A DNA stretch of 64,000 nucleotides from Marinomonas sp. UCMA 3892. GTDB taxonomy: Bacteria; Pseudomonadota; Gammaproteobacteria; Pseudomonadales; Marinomonadaceae. Within the stretch, counting starts at the first letter, position 1, and every line of letters begins with the position of its first letter. Position numbers and translations under genes: made by a program. The stretch covers positions 248,001 through 312,000 of the forward strand of contig NZ_PTXN01000005.1 of the NCBI RefSeq assembly GCF_012726345.1, given 5' to 3'. This document shows, one piece after another, positions 9,052 to 17,382 of the stretch. Below the pieces are notes generated by a model. It did not search any database and was not told the DNA's origin. It was given only the letters and a program-made list of their open reading frames with translations.

Positions 9052-9420
9052 ATGAAGAAATCCGATAAAAAAATCGATAATGCACTTCGTGGAGCGTTAA
9101 CGAATGTGTGTGAAACGGCACTGGGTTCAGTGGAAGGTTTTGTCTGGCTAACGCATTTGGTCAATTACAATGCGTTTCCTAATTCGCTAAAGATCGTTTG
9201 TGTTTTTGAAACCGATGAGGCCTTGTGTAAAGCCATCGAAGATAAGCAAGATGATTATTTTTATACGCTTATTAATAATGAGTTAAACAGCGTAAACATC
9301 AAGTTAAACCAGCTTCGTCAGCAAGTTAGCTTTGATACAGAAGAAGCTTGCGAGCGTTCCCATGCAGGAAAATGGAATGAACGGCTCGCCAAACTGCAAA
9401 GTAAAGTGGCGCTCCATTAA
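9052..9420 (+). CDS. Conserved hypothetical protein (sometimes auto-labelled Fis family)
   Basis: A 122-residue soluble protein beginning 'MKKSDKKIDNALRGALTNVC'. Short related proteins in marine gammaproteobacteria and pseudomonads are often auto-annotated as Fis-family regulators because of this helical start. I see no Fis-type helix-turn-helix at the C-terminus, so I do not endorse that function. No clear Shine-Dalgarno precedes the ATG. It is transcribed alone and converges on the Kef-type antiporter. Confidence 0.65.
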   Translation: MKKSDKKIDNALRGALTNVCETALGSVEGFVWLTHLVNYNAFPNSLKIVCVFETDEALCKAIEDKQDDYFYTLINNELNSVNIKLNQLRQQVSFDTEEACERSHAGKWNERLAKLQSKVALH

Positions 9421-9462
9421 TGTATTTAGCACTAACTTGCTTGATGCTAAATACGAATATTT

Positions 9463-11331
9463 TTAGTCATCAGCTTGAGCTTGAATGTCTTTCATGGCTT
9501 TTTGAAGTTGTGGGTTTTTCTCTTCAAGGTATTTTTTTAGACGAGCAATAAATACGGTGTTTTCATGGAAGGGTACACCTATCTGATGTGCATCGGCTAC
9601 TTCCACCATAGATACTTTGTCGTGCTGATTAAACACGTCAATCATCTGTTCGGCTTTTTTATGAGAAATGCCAAGTGCTTCAAAAGCAGACCGTCCCATA
9701 CGCAAGCTACTGTCGTAGTTTTCTCGAATAATGTCGCGACACCCTGAAGCCCATAAATCGTAAACGTGATTATTGTCGAAAGCTCTCGCGATAATGTGTA
9801 GATCAGGGTAGTGCTCTTTGACATATTTAACGAGTTTGGTAATTTGCTCTGGATCATCAATGGTAATAATCAACAATGATGCTTCATCTATACCTGCAGC
9901 TTCTAGTAAGTCTGGACGGGTGGCGTCACCAAAGTAGTTTTTAACGCCAAAATGCTGAAGTGCTCTTAATCGTTTTACGCTGAAATCAATCACTGTTGAA
10001 TGATAACCAGCTAAGCGCAAAAGATTGTCTATCGTACTTCCCATTCGACCTGAACCGGCAATAATGATTTTGTTGTCATCGGGCAGGTCGTCGTGCGCAC
10101 TGGCGGTTTGGTCTGTGGCATAACGAGGCGCGATAATATGGTCATAGATAATGAATAGCATCGGCGTGAGCAACATAGATAACGCCACAACAAGCAGCAG
10201 AATGTCGGCAACATCTTGTGATATCACTGCATTACTGACAGTAAAAGACAGCAAAACAAAACCAAACTCCCCAGCTTGGGCAAGGCCTAGCGCAAACAGC
10301 CATTTATTTGAACCACGAATGTTAAATATCCGTCCTAATATTAACAGCGTGGTAGCTTTCAGCAGAATTAGACCAACAGTTAAGCCAAGAATAGAGAAAA
10401 AGTGATTAAAAAGTAGGGTAAAGTTTATACCTGCGCCGACGGTCATAAAGAATAATCCCAGCAACAAACCTTTAAAAGGAGCTATATCACTTTCTAACTC
10501 ATGTCGATAAGGTGAGTTAGCCAACACCACGCCGGCTAGAAATGTTCCGAGTGCAGGAGAAAGTCCAACCAAAGACATGAGTAGAGTGGTGCCGATAACG
10601 AACATCAGCGCGGCGGCTATAAAAAGTTCTCTTAATTGTGTTACTGCGATAAAACGAAATATCGGCGTAACTAAAAAGCTACCGCTTAAAATCACTATAC
10701 CAATAGCACCAATGGTGGCTAATGCCGTCTGCCATGCCTCTAAACCATCGACTAAAGATACTGAATGGCTTTCATCCTGAGATATCTCTGCCGCATGACT
10801 TAAAGATTCGATGAGTTCTGGTGTGGCAAGTAGAGGTATAAAGGCCAGCATTGGGATAACGACAATATCCTGAGCGAGCAATACGGCAAAAGATGATTGG
10901 CCGCCATCTGATTTCATCAAACCTTTTTCCGTTAAGGTTTGGATTACGATGGCAGTTGAAGATAGGGCGAGTACTAAACCAATAGCTAAGCTGGTACGCC
11001 ATTCTTGGTTTAGCAACATGCCTATCCCCATAATTAAAATGGCAGTTAACACAACTTGTCCGCCACCTAAGCCGATTAATTTGGACTTTAATGCCCAAAG
11101 TTTTTTAGGATTTAGTTCTAGCCCGACAAGAAATAACATCATGACAACACCAAGTTCGGCAAAGTGTTGAATAGAAACGATGTCAACTTTTAATAGAGTT
11201 AGTAATGGACTAATAATGATGCCAGCAAGCAGGTACCCTAAGACAGAGCCTAGTCCAAGCCGTGATGCAATAGGAACAGAAATGACTCCTGCAACCAAAA
11301 AAATAAAGGTTAGCAACAGCGTATCAGTCAT
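9463..11331 (-). CDS. Kef-type K+/H+ antiporter with RCK (TrkA-N) domain
   Basis: A 622-residue CPA2-family antiporter. Residues ~1-395 form about 12 membrane helices including 'LALSSTAIVIQTLTEKG', a hallmark of KefB/KefC-like transporters. Residues ~415-540 form a Rossmann RCK domain (IIIAGSGRMGSTIDNLL, then 'YFGDATRPDLLEAAG'). Relatives release K+ in exchange for protons to protect against electrophiles or adjust pH and osmolarity. It lacks a linked ancillary KefF/KefG flavoprotein gene, but the next gene downstream is hemG, itself a flavodoxin-fold protein, and the spacing suggests independent function. Confidence 0.88.
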   Translation of the reverse strand: MTDTLLLTFIFLVAGVISVPIASRLGLGSVLGYLLAGIIISPLLTLLKVDIVSIQHFAELGVVMMLFLVGLELNPKKLWALKSKLIGLGGGQVVLTAILIMGIGMLLNQEWRTSLAIGLVLALSSTAIVIQTLTEKGLMKSDGGQSSFAVLLAQDIVVIPMLAFIPLLATPELIESLSHAAEISQDESHSVSLVDGLEAWQTALATIGAIGIVILSGSFLVTPIFRFIAVTQLRELFIAAALMFVIGTTLLMSLVGLSPALGTFLAGVVLANSPYRHELESDIAPFKGLLLGLFFMTVGAGINFTLLFNHFFSILGLTVGLILLKATTLLILGRIFNIRGSNKWLFALGLAQAGEFGFVLLSFTVSNAVISQDVADILLLVVALSMLLTPMLFIIYDHIIAPRYATDQTASAHDDLPDDNKIIIAGSGRMGSTIDNLLRLAGYHSTVIDFSVKRLRALQHFGVKNYFGDATRPDLLEAAGIDEASLLIITIDDPEQITKLVKYVKEHYPDLHIIARAFDNNHVYDLWASGCRDIIRENYDSSLRMGRSAFEALGISHKKAEQMIDVFNQHDKVSMVEVADAHQIGVPFHENTVFIARLKKYLEEKNPQLQKAMKDIQAQADD

Positions 11332-11432
11332 TTCGTTTTTCCTTTTCTAATCGCCTAAATAGAAGAGACAGACGGTTTGGAGTTGTACAATTACGTCGCT
11401 TAAAGATAGATGGATTGCCATCGATCGTTTTA

Positions 11433-11960
11433 TTACATATCGCAAACAGCTTGAGCAAACAAATTCACACTATTCCAATTGGTGAATTCCATATTGGTTT
11501 TTGGGTCTGTTGGCCCTTTGGTCATCCACATAATGAAACGGATCATATTGCGGTCGATGAATCCGTATTGTGGGTAATTTAATTTGCCCGCAAATACACC
11601 TTGTAAAGTTGGGTGCCAGTCTAGTTGAGCTAAAAGTTTGATAATGTAGGGGTTGGAATCCGGTTGGCATTTCTCAGGTTTACGAGCAACTAAGTTAACA
11701 GTGTAAAAAGCGCTTGGCTTGCTTTCCAACTGAGTTTTATTTTGCTCAATAAAATCAATTACAACTTTTTGATGTTTGCCATAGCGGATGCTGGCGCCAA
11801 TGACTATCTTGTCATAATTGACTAAGGTTTCAGCTGTTGCCTCTTCTACTGGTAGAAGTGTGACGGTATGGCCTTGGCTCTCGATAACATCTTGCATTGT
11901 AAGGCTTATCTTTTTTGTGTGACCGTCTGTTGTTGAATAAATCAGTAAAATATTAGACAT
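11433..11960 (-). CDS. hemG: Menaquinone-dependent protoporphyrinogen oxidase HemG
   Basis: A 175-residue flavodoxin-like protein. The FMN phosphate loop 'YSTTDGHTKKIS' opens the chain, 'IGASIRYGKHQ' follows, and the C-terminal 'FIMWMTKGPTDPKTNMEFTNW' is diagnostic of HemG. The enzyme oxidises protoporphyrinogen IX to protoporphyrin IX with quinone as acceptor, the penultimate step of heme synthesis, at the inner membrane. It is transcribed alone, about 100 bp upstream of the Kef-type gene. Confidence 0.93.
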   Translation of the reverse strand: MSNILLIYSTTDGHTKKISLTMQDVIESQGHTVTLLPVEEATAETLVNYDKIVIGASIRYGKHQKVVIDFIEQNKTQLESKPSAFYTVNLVARKPEKCQPDSNPYIIKLLAQLDWHPTLQGVFAGKLNYPQYGFIDRNMIRFIMWMTKGPTDPKTNMEFTNWNSVNLFAQAVCDM

Positions 11961-12086
11961 GGTGATTCAGAAAAGCTGCCTCTGTTGGTGTAGGGGAAAA
12001 CGAATAGAGCGGTTGTTATAAACACTCAGTGACTTGCTGTAAAGGGCAGAGGGCGCTGTTATTTATTTTGAAAGTTTTTTGATCAT

Positions 12087-12119
12087 AAAAAAGCGGGCTA
12101 TGCAGTATAGTCCGCTTTC
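12087..12119 (-). terminator. Rho-independent terminator of the RsgA-like gene
   Basis: On the minus strand AAAGCGGACTATA ... TATAGCCCGCTTTTTT forms a stem (one mismatch) followed by a T-tract, 30 bp after the stop. Confidence 0.8.
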
Positions 12120-12148
12120 TGTTTTGCTAATTTTAGATCGTCGAGAGC

Positions 12149-13126
12149 TTACTCAGCAGAACTGTGTTTTCGAGCGCGGATATCGGATTGTGCGCTACGA
12201 TAAAACTTTTCTTGTGGTTTGGATCTGGTAACTTGATCATCATCGTTGTCTTCATTACGAAGCAGCATAAAGTCAGCTACACGTTGCTCATCTAAACGAT
12301 TTGCCTTAACTGCACCTTTGATAGCACAACCTGGCTCACCTTGGTGATGACAATCACTGAAACGGCATTCTTTTTCCAATGCAATGATGTCAGCGAAATT
12401 GGCAATGGCGCTGCTATCAAATTCAGCAAGTTGTAGTTCACGCATGCCAGCAGTATCTAACAAAATAGCCCCTGATGGCATGATTTTTAAGGCGCCAGAA
12501 TCACCAATGTTCCTTTGCGCTTTGCCTTCGGCTGTGGTTTGCATCAAAGTATTGATTAATGCAGATTTACCTGAACCAACCGCGCCAAGTAAGGCAATGG
12601 TTTTACCTTTTTTAAGCAAGGGTGATAAACAGCGTAGGCTGTCTGGATCCAAAGCATTAACCGTTTCTACGATGAGTAACGGATCAAGCTTTTCTACTTG
12701 GGCTCGTTTTTCAGCTGCATCGTTACAAGTATCTGCTTTTGTCAGTATAACAACAGCATCTGCTTGAGCTTCATGGGTAAGTTCTAAATAACGTTTAATT
12801 AACGCTAAATTGAAATCTTGATTTAATGCGCAAATTAAAAACACAGTGTCTATATTTGAAGCGATATTTTCAAATATAGAACTTGGTTCTAACAGGCGTA
12901 GGAAGTTATGTTCAGTGTCAGTAATAACCCAGTCACCGACAGCCATGCTTGGCATATCGGAATGGTTTTCTAAAGTGAAAAAGCCGAATTCACTGACAAG
13001 CTCGTAGTTGCTGCCTTTTTGAGAGCAGATACGTGCAATGCGGTTAGATTCTAAATCATCCAATGATAACTGTTGTTGAAAGTAAGCCTGCCAGCCTAAG
13101 TCCAATAAAGTGAACGTGGAATCCAT
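12149..13126 (-). CDS. rsgA: Ribosome small-subunit-dependent GTPase, RsgA/YjeQ family
   Basis: A 325-residue circularly permuted GTPase. An OB-like N-terminal domain precedes the motif order G4 (ILTKADTC), G1 (GAVGSGKSALIN), G3 (DTAGMREL), and a Cys-rich zinc region (CRFSDCHHQGEPGCAIK). RsgA releases late maturation factors from the 30S subunit. The sequence is divergent at the N-terminus, and many gammaproteobacteria carry a canonical rsgA next to orn. This copy has neither neighbour, so it may be a second paralogue; the symbol is therefore tentative. Confidence 0.8.
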   Translation of the reverse strand: MDSTFTLLDLGWQAYFQQQLSLDDLESNRIARICSQKGSNYELVSEFGFFTLENHSDMPSMAVGDWVITDTEHNFLRLLEPSSIFENIASNIDTVFLICALNQDFNLALIKRYLELTHEAQADAVVILTKADTCNDAAEKRAQVEKLDPLLIVETVNALDPDSLRCLSPLLKKGKTIALLGAVGSGKSALINTLMQTTAEGKAQRNIGDSGALKIMPSGAILLDTAGMRELQLAEFDSSAIANFADIIALEKECRFSDCHHQGEPGCAIKGAVKANRLDEQRVADFMLLRNEDNDDDQVTRSKPQEKFYRSAQSDIRARKHSSAE

Positions 13127-13417
13127 TGATATTACCCCAAGCGAAATACGCTATCGTAAATAAGAAGCAATGCGCTTCAATTAGTACAACCGAACATAAG
13201 CAAAACTTTGTTTATGTTCTAGCCAGAAAATACACAAAACACCAATGCGTTATAAACCATTTCTACAAGGCGTTAATACACGAGATTAGCACAGTGTGTG
13301 AGCGCTACAAACAGAAATATTAGTGCCATAAAAAAGGTTTATCCTCTTGGTATTTATACTGAATATAGGCATAACATATATAACCAATATAAATCCGTTA
13401 AAGGCTTATTAGGGGGC
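13127..13417. other. Intergenic region without a recognised gene
   Basis: About 290 bp of AT-rich DNA between the divergent RsgA-like start and the aguA stop. Short open frames here lack ribosome binding sites and family features, and I see no convincing hairpin or RNA gene. Confidence 0.5.
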
Positions 13418-14527
13418 TTAAACTACTTTAATAGAACACTTTTCAGGAACTTGCTGAGTAATGCAGTGAATGTTTCCGCCACCTAATAATATATTTCTAG
13501 CATAAACACCGATAACTTTATGCTCAGGAAATGCTTTTTGTAGAATCTCCTTTGCTTGTTCATCGGTTTTCTCGCCGAATGTTGGAAATACGATACTATT
13601 ATTCGTTATTAAAAAGTTGGCGTAAGAGGCTGCAAGACGTTCTCCTACTTGGCGATTCATAGAGTCACTTTTTAATAAGTTTTTTGCTTCATCTTCTGAT
13701 ACAAAAAGCGGTCCTGGCATTGGAAGTTTAATAATTTCTAGTGTTCGGCCTTTTGCATCGATTGCTTGGCTTAGGACTTTTAGTGCCGCTTTACTGATGG
13801 CGTATTGTGGATCGTTTGAGTCTTCGCAATCGGTTAATGCGACAACACCCGGACGAATGACATGCATAATGTTATCGACATGCCCATTGGTCTCATCGTT
13901 ATAAAGCCCATCTTTAAGCCAAATGATTTTTTCAACATTTAAGTACACCTTTAATAGGTCTTCTATGTCTTCTTTGCTTAAATGCGGATTACGGCTTGGG
14001 TGTAGCAAGCATTCTTCTGTCGTATATAAAGTACCTTCACCATCCACATGAATGGAACCGCCTTCTAAAATTAATGGCGCGTGGTAAACATAGTCACCTG
14101 TGACGGCAGCCATTTTTTCGGCGACCGCATTATCTTGCTCCCAAGAGTCGTATAAGCCGTCTAACTCACCACCCCAAGCATTAAACTGCCAGCTATTTGC
14201 ACGGCGTTCGCCTTGATCGTTCACCACATAGGTTGCACCTATGTCACGCATCCAACAGTCATCGGATGGAATCTCAATCACTCGAATTTGATCGGGTAAG
14301 GCGAGGCGAGCTTGTTCATAGTGCTTAGCATCGACAATAAAAGTGACCTTTGTTGATTGTGCAATCGCAGTAGCAACGGCAACAAACTCAGCTTGAGCAT
14401 GCTTACCTTTTTCTCGCCAGTTGTCTTCGCGGGTTGGCCAAGCCATCCAAACTTGTTCTTGCGGCTCGTGCTCCGCAGGCATACGAAAGCCATCTAATCT
14501 TGGTGAGGTGTACAGCGTAGAGCTCAT
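13418..14527 (-). CDS. aguA: Agmatine deiminase
   Basis: A 369-residue agmatine iminohydrolase, converting agmatine to N-carbamoylputrescine and ammonia in putrescine synthesis or agmatine catabolism. The conserved start 'DGFRMPAEHEPQEQVWMAWP', 'HVDNIMHVIRPG' and catalytic cysteine loop 'LLGGGNIHCITQQ' are present. The ATG at 14527 has AAGGA at the right spacing; a longer in-frame extension upstream is not supported. No aguB amidase gene is adjacent. The gene is divergent from the candidate small ORF and sigma-54 module. Confidence 0.95.
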   Translation of the reverse strand: MSSTLYTSPRLDGFRMPAEHEPQEQVWMAWPTREDNWREKGKHAQAEFVAVATAIAQSTKVTFIVDAKHYEQARLALPDQIRVIEIPSDDCWMRDIGATYVVNDQGERRANSWQFNAWGGELDGLYDSWEQDNAVAEKMAAVTGDYVYHAPLILEGGSIHVDGEGTLYTTEECLLHPSRNPHLSKEDIEDLLKVYLNVEKIIWLKDGLYNDETNGHVDNIMHVIRPGVVALTDCEDSNDPQYAISKAALKVLSQAIDAKGRTLEIIKLPMPGPLFVSEDEAKNLLKSDSMNRQVGERLAASYANFLITNNSIVFPTFGEKTDEQAKEILQKAFPEHKVIGVYARNILLGGGNIHCITQQVPEKCSIKVV

Positions 14528-14625
14528 TAACATGTCCTTAAAGGTCGCTTTTATAAATAAAGCATAGATTTTGGCCAATTCTATGATAGAGATACAAACA
14601 TTCAAGAGTCTTTTTGTGTATTTCC

Positions 14626-14739
14626 ATGAAATTAGCTGTTTATTTCGTTGTTTTGTTTGTTTCTTTCATCGGATTGATGGCTTATGGACCACATTTTTTG
14701 CGTCTTTACAATTACTCGACGGAAACAGTTACCGAGTAG
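14626..14739 (+). CDS. Possible 37-residue single-span membrane protein
   Basis: ATG at 14626 opens a short frame with a hydrophobic segment (VYFVVLFVSFIGLMAYG) followed by a polar tail ending STETVTE. This topology fits small inner-membrane proteins. The ribosome binding site is weak, and its stop codon falls inside an inverted repeat that may instead be an enhancer site, so it could be fortuitous. It lies between aguA (divergent) and the small lipoprotein gene. No family recognised. Confidence 0.25.
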   Translation: MKLAVYFVVLFVSFIGLMAYGPHFLRLYNYSTETVTE

Positions 14740-14755
14740 TTTTGTAAAAACTACT
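14735..14755. promoter_or_regulatory. Inverted repeat, candidate enhancer site for the sigma-54 activator
   Basis: AGTAGTTTT-GTA-AAAACTACT is a perfect 9-3-9 dyad lying 89 bp upstream of the -24/-12 promoter of the lipoprotein gene. Size and distance suit binding by a Fis-type enhancer-binding protein. It could alternatively be a transcript-end hairpin. Confidence 0.35.
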
Positions 14756-14843
14756 TATTGGCTTGCTATCTAGTCGTTATGATGGATGAGTATTTGAAAT
14801 TAAATTTCTTTAATATCAATATGTTATGTGTTTTTTTAAAAGT

Positions 14844-14859
14844 TGGCACAAGCTTCGCA
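14844..14859 (+). promoter_or_regulatory. Sigma-54 (-24/-12) promoter
   Basis: TGGCAC-AAGCT-TCGCA matches the consensus TGGCAC-N5-TTGCA at all but one base and keeps the invariant GG-N10-GC spacing. It lies 132 bp upstream of the small lipoprotein start, and a sigma-54 activator gene follows that gene. This is a strong promoter candidate. Confidence 0.65.
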
Positions 14860-14991
14860 ATACTCTAAGGGAAATCAACGATAAGGACTTACATTCTTTT
14901 GTTCTGATTGTTGAGTTGATTACTTGGGAGGGCTGGATATAAACGCAGCCATAACGCCCAAATTTTAAAAAACTAAATGGAGGTTACCATT

Positions 14992-15264
14992 ATGAATATT
15001 AAACGCACTCTACTAAATACTGCTTTGGTTCTTGTTACTGCTGGTACATTGGCAGCATGTGACCAGAGTTCTGATGACAACAAAGTAGAAGACGCTATGT
15101 CCAATGCTGGTGATGCTGTTGAGCAAACAATGGATAATGCTGGTGAAGCGCTAAACAACGCGGGCAATTCAATTGAAGACACTATGACAGATACAGGTAA
15201 CGCCATTGAAGACAAGTGTGAAGAAGCGAAAGAAGGCATGAACGCCAAAGACACTGATTGCTAA
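14992..15264 (+). CDS. Small repetitive outer-membrane-type lipoprotein
   Basis: A 90-residue lipoprotein. The signal peptide ends in lipobox LAAC. The mature chain is acidic and heptad-like, with repeated units of the type 'AGDAVEQTMDNAGEALNNAG', predicting a single amphipathic or coiled helix, and ends in two cysteines (one in DKCEE, one terminal). It resembles entericidin or YtxH-like stress lipoproteins in style but has no firm family. I chose the ATG at 14992, eight bases after GGAGG. A sigma-54 promoter lies upstream and a strong terminator downstream. Its probable regulator is the adjacent enhancer-binding protein. Confidence 0.85.
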   Translation: MNIKRTLLNTALVLVTAGTLAACDQSSDDNKVEDAMSNAGDAVEQTMDNAGEALNNAGNSIEDTMTDTGNAIEDKCEEAKEGMNAKDTDC

Positions 15265-15273
15265 AACGAGCAG

Positions 15274-15302
15274 AAAAAAGGCCGAGTTGATCGGCCTTTT
15301 TT
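15274..15302 (+). terminator. Rho-independent terminator of the lipoprotein gene
   Basis: AAAAAAGGCCGA-GTTGA-TCGGCCTTTTTT: a perfect 12-bp stem with T-tract, usable from both sides between convergent genes. Confidence 0.92.
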
Positions 15303-15331
15303 CTAACGTTTTTATAAAGTAATTTCTTACT

Positions 15332-16681
15332 TTATAAAAAATCAGTATGGTCGTATTTATCGAGTTTGTTATATAGAGTTTTTATGCTGATACCAAGTTG
15401 ATTTGCCGTATCTGTTTTATTGCCAGCATTGTTTTTTAGCGTTTTTAAGATGGCGATTTTTTCAATATCATCAAGACGCATACCAGTAGGAATGCCAGCT
15501 GTTTTAGTTGTCTCGGTTTGATCACTGAGGTCATTGGTAACAAGGTGCTCTGGATGAATAATAGTATCGGCCAGAATATAAGCTCGCTCTATTGCATGTT
15601 TTAACTCTCGAACATTACCAGGCCATGTGTAGTGATTAATTTTTTCTAGGCTTTGTTCTGAAAATTGTTTGTGCTGACCATCTTGGGCATTGCGGTAAGC
15701 CAAAAAGTGTTGAGCAAGACCACAGGCATCCCCTTCTCGGTCACGCAAAGTGGGAACCATAATAGGAAATTGAGCCAAACGAAAATAGAGGTCTTCGCGG
15801 AATACTTCATCGCGGATGGCATCACTTAACGTACGGTTTGTTGCTGCCACAATGCGCACGTTGGCCATTTTAACTTGTTGGGCGCCGACGGGTTTGTATT
15901 CACCGCTTTCGAGTACTCGTAAGAGTTTTACTTGCTGCTCATAAGGCATCTCGGTAATTTCATCTAAAAAGAGTGTGCCGCCTTCTGCTTGCTCGAAAAC
16001 GCCTTGATGATCTTTATGTGCTCCGGTGAAAGCACCTTTAACATGGCCAAATAGTTCGCTGTCAATCAACTCTGGGCTAAGCGCACCGCAGTTGATGGCG
16101 ACAAAAGGACCTTCAGCGCGTTGGCTGAAAACATGCAAAGTATTGGCGATAAGCTCTTTACCTGTTCCGCTTTCGCCCATGATAAAAGCATTGGCTTTGG
16201 TTGCCGCGACTTTTCGAATAGTACGGTAGAGAGAATGCATAGCAGTTGATGAGCCGACTAATAACCCAAATTGATCCAGATAGCTGGTTTGGGTATTGGC
16301 GTTTTCGTGAGAGCGGTTTAGTTCGCAAAAGACTTCTTCTAATGAAGATTCAATCAGTTTTAAATTGTAAGGCGCTCGATAATGAAATCCAGCACCTTTA
16401 TGCATTAGGCAATCTAATATTGGATCGGGTTCGCCTTTGCTGAAAAATAAAAACTCTGTTTGATAAAGAACAGGACTATGAATCAATTCTTTTAAGGCGG
16501 CATCATGTAATGAATTGACTTCGATAAGAGCAACATCGCATTTAGCTAAAGATAGTTGATCTAGCCAATTTTTATCTTGATGACTGATGTTTAGTTCATA
16601 TTGTCGAACGCCATTTAAAGAAAGCAGATTTGAAGCTAATAATGGATCTTGAACATGCATAAATAGCTTTGGTAAAGACAT
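15332..16681 (-). CDS. Sigma-54-dependent Fis-type transcriptional activator with degenerate receiver domain
   Basis: A 449-residue enhancer-binding protein. Residues ~1-120 look like a receiver fold, but the expected phosphoacceptor strand reads 'CDVALIEVNSL', with Glu where Asp is normal. Residues ~145-380 form the AAA+ domain with Walker A GESGTGKE, the sigma-54-contacting GAFTGA loop, and Walker B LFLDEI. The C-terminus (IEKIAILKTLKNNAGNKTDT onward) is a Fis-like helix-turn-helix. The ATG at 16681 has AGGGA upstream. No histidine kinase is adjacent. Both flanking genes, divergent or convergent, carry candidate -24/-12 promoters, so they are the likely targets. Confidence 0.93.
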   Translation of the reverse strand: MSLPKLFMHVQDPLLASNLLSLNGVRQYELNISHQDKNWLDQLSLAKCDVALIEVNSLHDAALKELIHSPVLYQTEFLFFSKGEPDPILDCLMHKGAGFHYRAPYNLKLIESSLEEVFCELNRSHENANTQTSYLDQFGLLVGSSTAMHSLYRTIRKVAATKANAFIMGESGTGKELIANTLHVFSQRAEGPFVAINCGALSPELIDSELFGHVKGAFTGAHKDHQGVFEQAEGGTLFLDEITEMPYEQQVKLLRVLESGEYKPVGAQQVKMANVRIVAATNRTLSDAIRDEVFREDLYFRLAQFPIMVPTLRDREGDACGLAQHFLAYRNAQDGQHKQFSEQSLEKINHYTWPGNVRELKHAIERAYILADTIIHPEHLVTNDLSDQTETTKTAGIPTGMRLDDIEKIAILKTLKNNAGNKTDTANQLGISIKTLYNKLDKYDHTDFL

Positions 16682-16757
16682 TATTATTTTCCCTGATGTG
16701 ATCATAAAAATTTATAAGAGTTATGGAATCATAGGAAGATAAGCTTGTCCTAGTCTT

Positions 16758-16773
16758 TTGCCGTAACTTTGCA
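16758..16773 (+). promoter_or_regulatory. Weaker candidate sigma-54 promoter
   Basis: TTGCCG-TAACT-TTGCA has the right length and a perfect -12 element, but the invariant -24 GG is TG. It lies 63 bp upstream of the divergent small gene at 16837, beside the activator gene. Confidence 0.35.
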
Positions 16774-16836
16774 TTAAACACGGCCTTAAATATCCGTATT
16801 TGCACAAAGCTCACCCTTTTTTGAAAGGAGACAGAC

Positions 16837-17304
16837 ATGCTTAAAAACCATAGAACAGAAAAAATGCTTTATCCCAATAGGGATTCACGTATTTTATGCG
16901 ACATGCTTTCTATGTGTTTTGACGGTTTTTTTGCTAACTCGGCATTATGTGGGCGAGTAGGGAATACACTTGATAAGCATGTGTTTAAAAAAGTGTCGTC
17001 TTTATATCGGCGGCTGGCTGAACGTTTGCTGCAAAGTGTAGGGACGTTACCGAAGGATACTGGCACGATGAACCCTGAACCAGGTTATATAGCAACAGCC
17101 TATTTATCAGCACTTAAAGCAGCGGATAAACATGCTTTAAGTCGTGTTATGACTGTTAATTGGCAGGTAATAAAGCGTATCGGAAAGTTAGTTAGAGAGT
17201 TAGACAATAAGTTATTTGCCAATATCATTGTTGATTATTTGGCATGTATTCAGATGGTATTGGATAACGCGCAGAAACGGAGGAAAGCCGCTAATCTGGG
17301 GTAA
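16837..17304 (+). CDS. Small helical protein of unknown function
   Basis: A 155-residue soluble, mostly alpha-helical, basic protein with a strong Shine-Dalgarno (GAAAGGAG). The pattern of helices around 'LLQSVGTLPKDTGTM' and 'AYLSALKAADKHALSRVMT' is loosely like four-helix-bundle DUF2383/PA2169-type proteins, but I cannot confirm membership. It is divergent from the sigma-54 activator and probably under its control. A perfect 17-bp-arm terminator follows. Function unknown. Confidence 0.75.
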   Translation: MLKNHRTEKMLYPNRDSRILCDMLSMCFDGFFANSALCGRVGNTLDKHVFKKVSSLYRRLAERLLQSVGTLPKDTGTMNPEPGYIATAYLSALKAADKHALSRVMTVNWQVIKRIGKLVRELDNKLFANIIVDYLACIQMVLDNAQKRRKAANLG

Positions 17305-17306
17305 GT

Positions 17307-17347
17307 CTATAAACCAAAAGAGCTCTCTAGGCTCTTTTGGTTTATAG
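17307..17347. terminator. Bidirectional terminator, perfect 17-bp stem
   Basis: CTATAAACCAAAAGAGC - 7-nt loop - GCTCTTTTGGTTTATAG, between the convergent genes ending at 17304 and 17383. Confidence 0.85.
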
Positions 17348-17382
17348 AAAAATAGGGAGTATGAGAGATAGCGATAATTAGT

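Noticed and set aside
9052..9420. Fis-family regulator
   Set aside because: No Fis-like helix-turn-helix is visible at the C-terminus; the label would rest only on automated annotation habits.
13126..13486. Two short plus-strand ORFs between the RsgA-like gene and aguA
   Set aside because: No ribosome binding site, no family features, odd composition, and the second runs into aguA in antisense.
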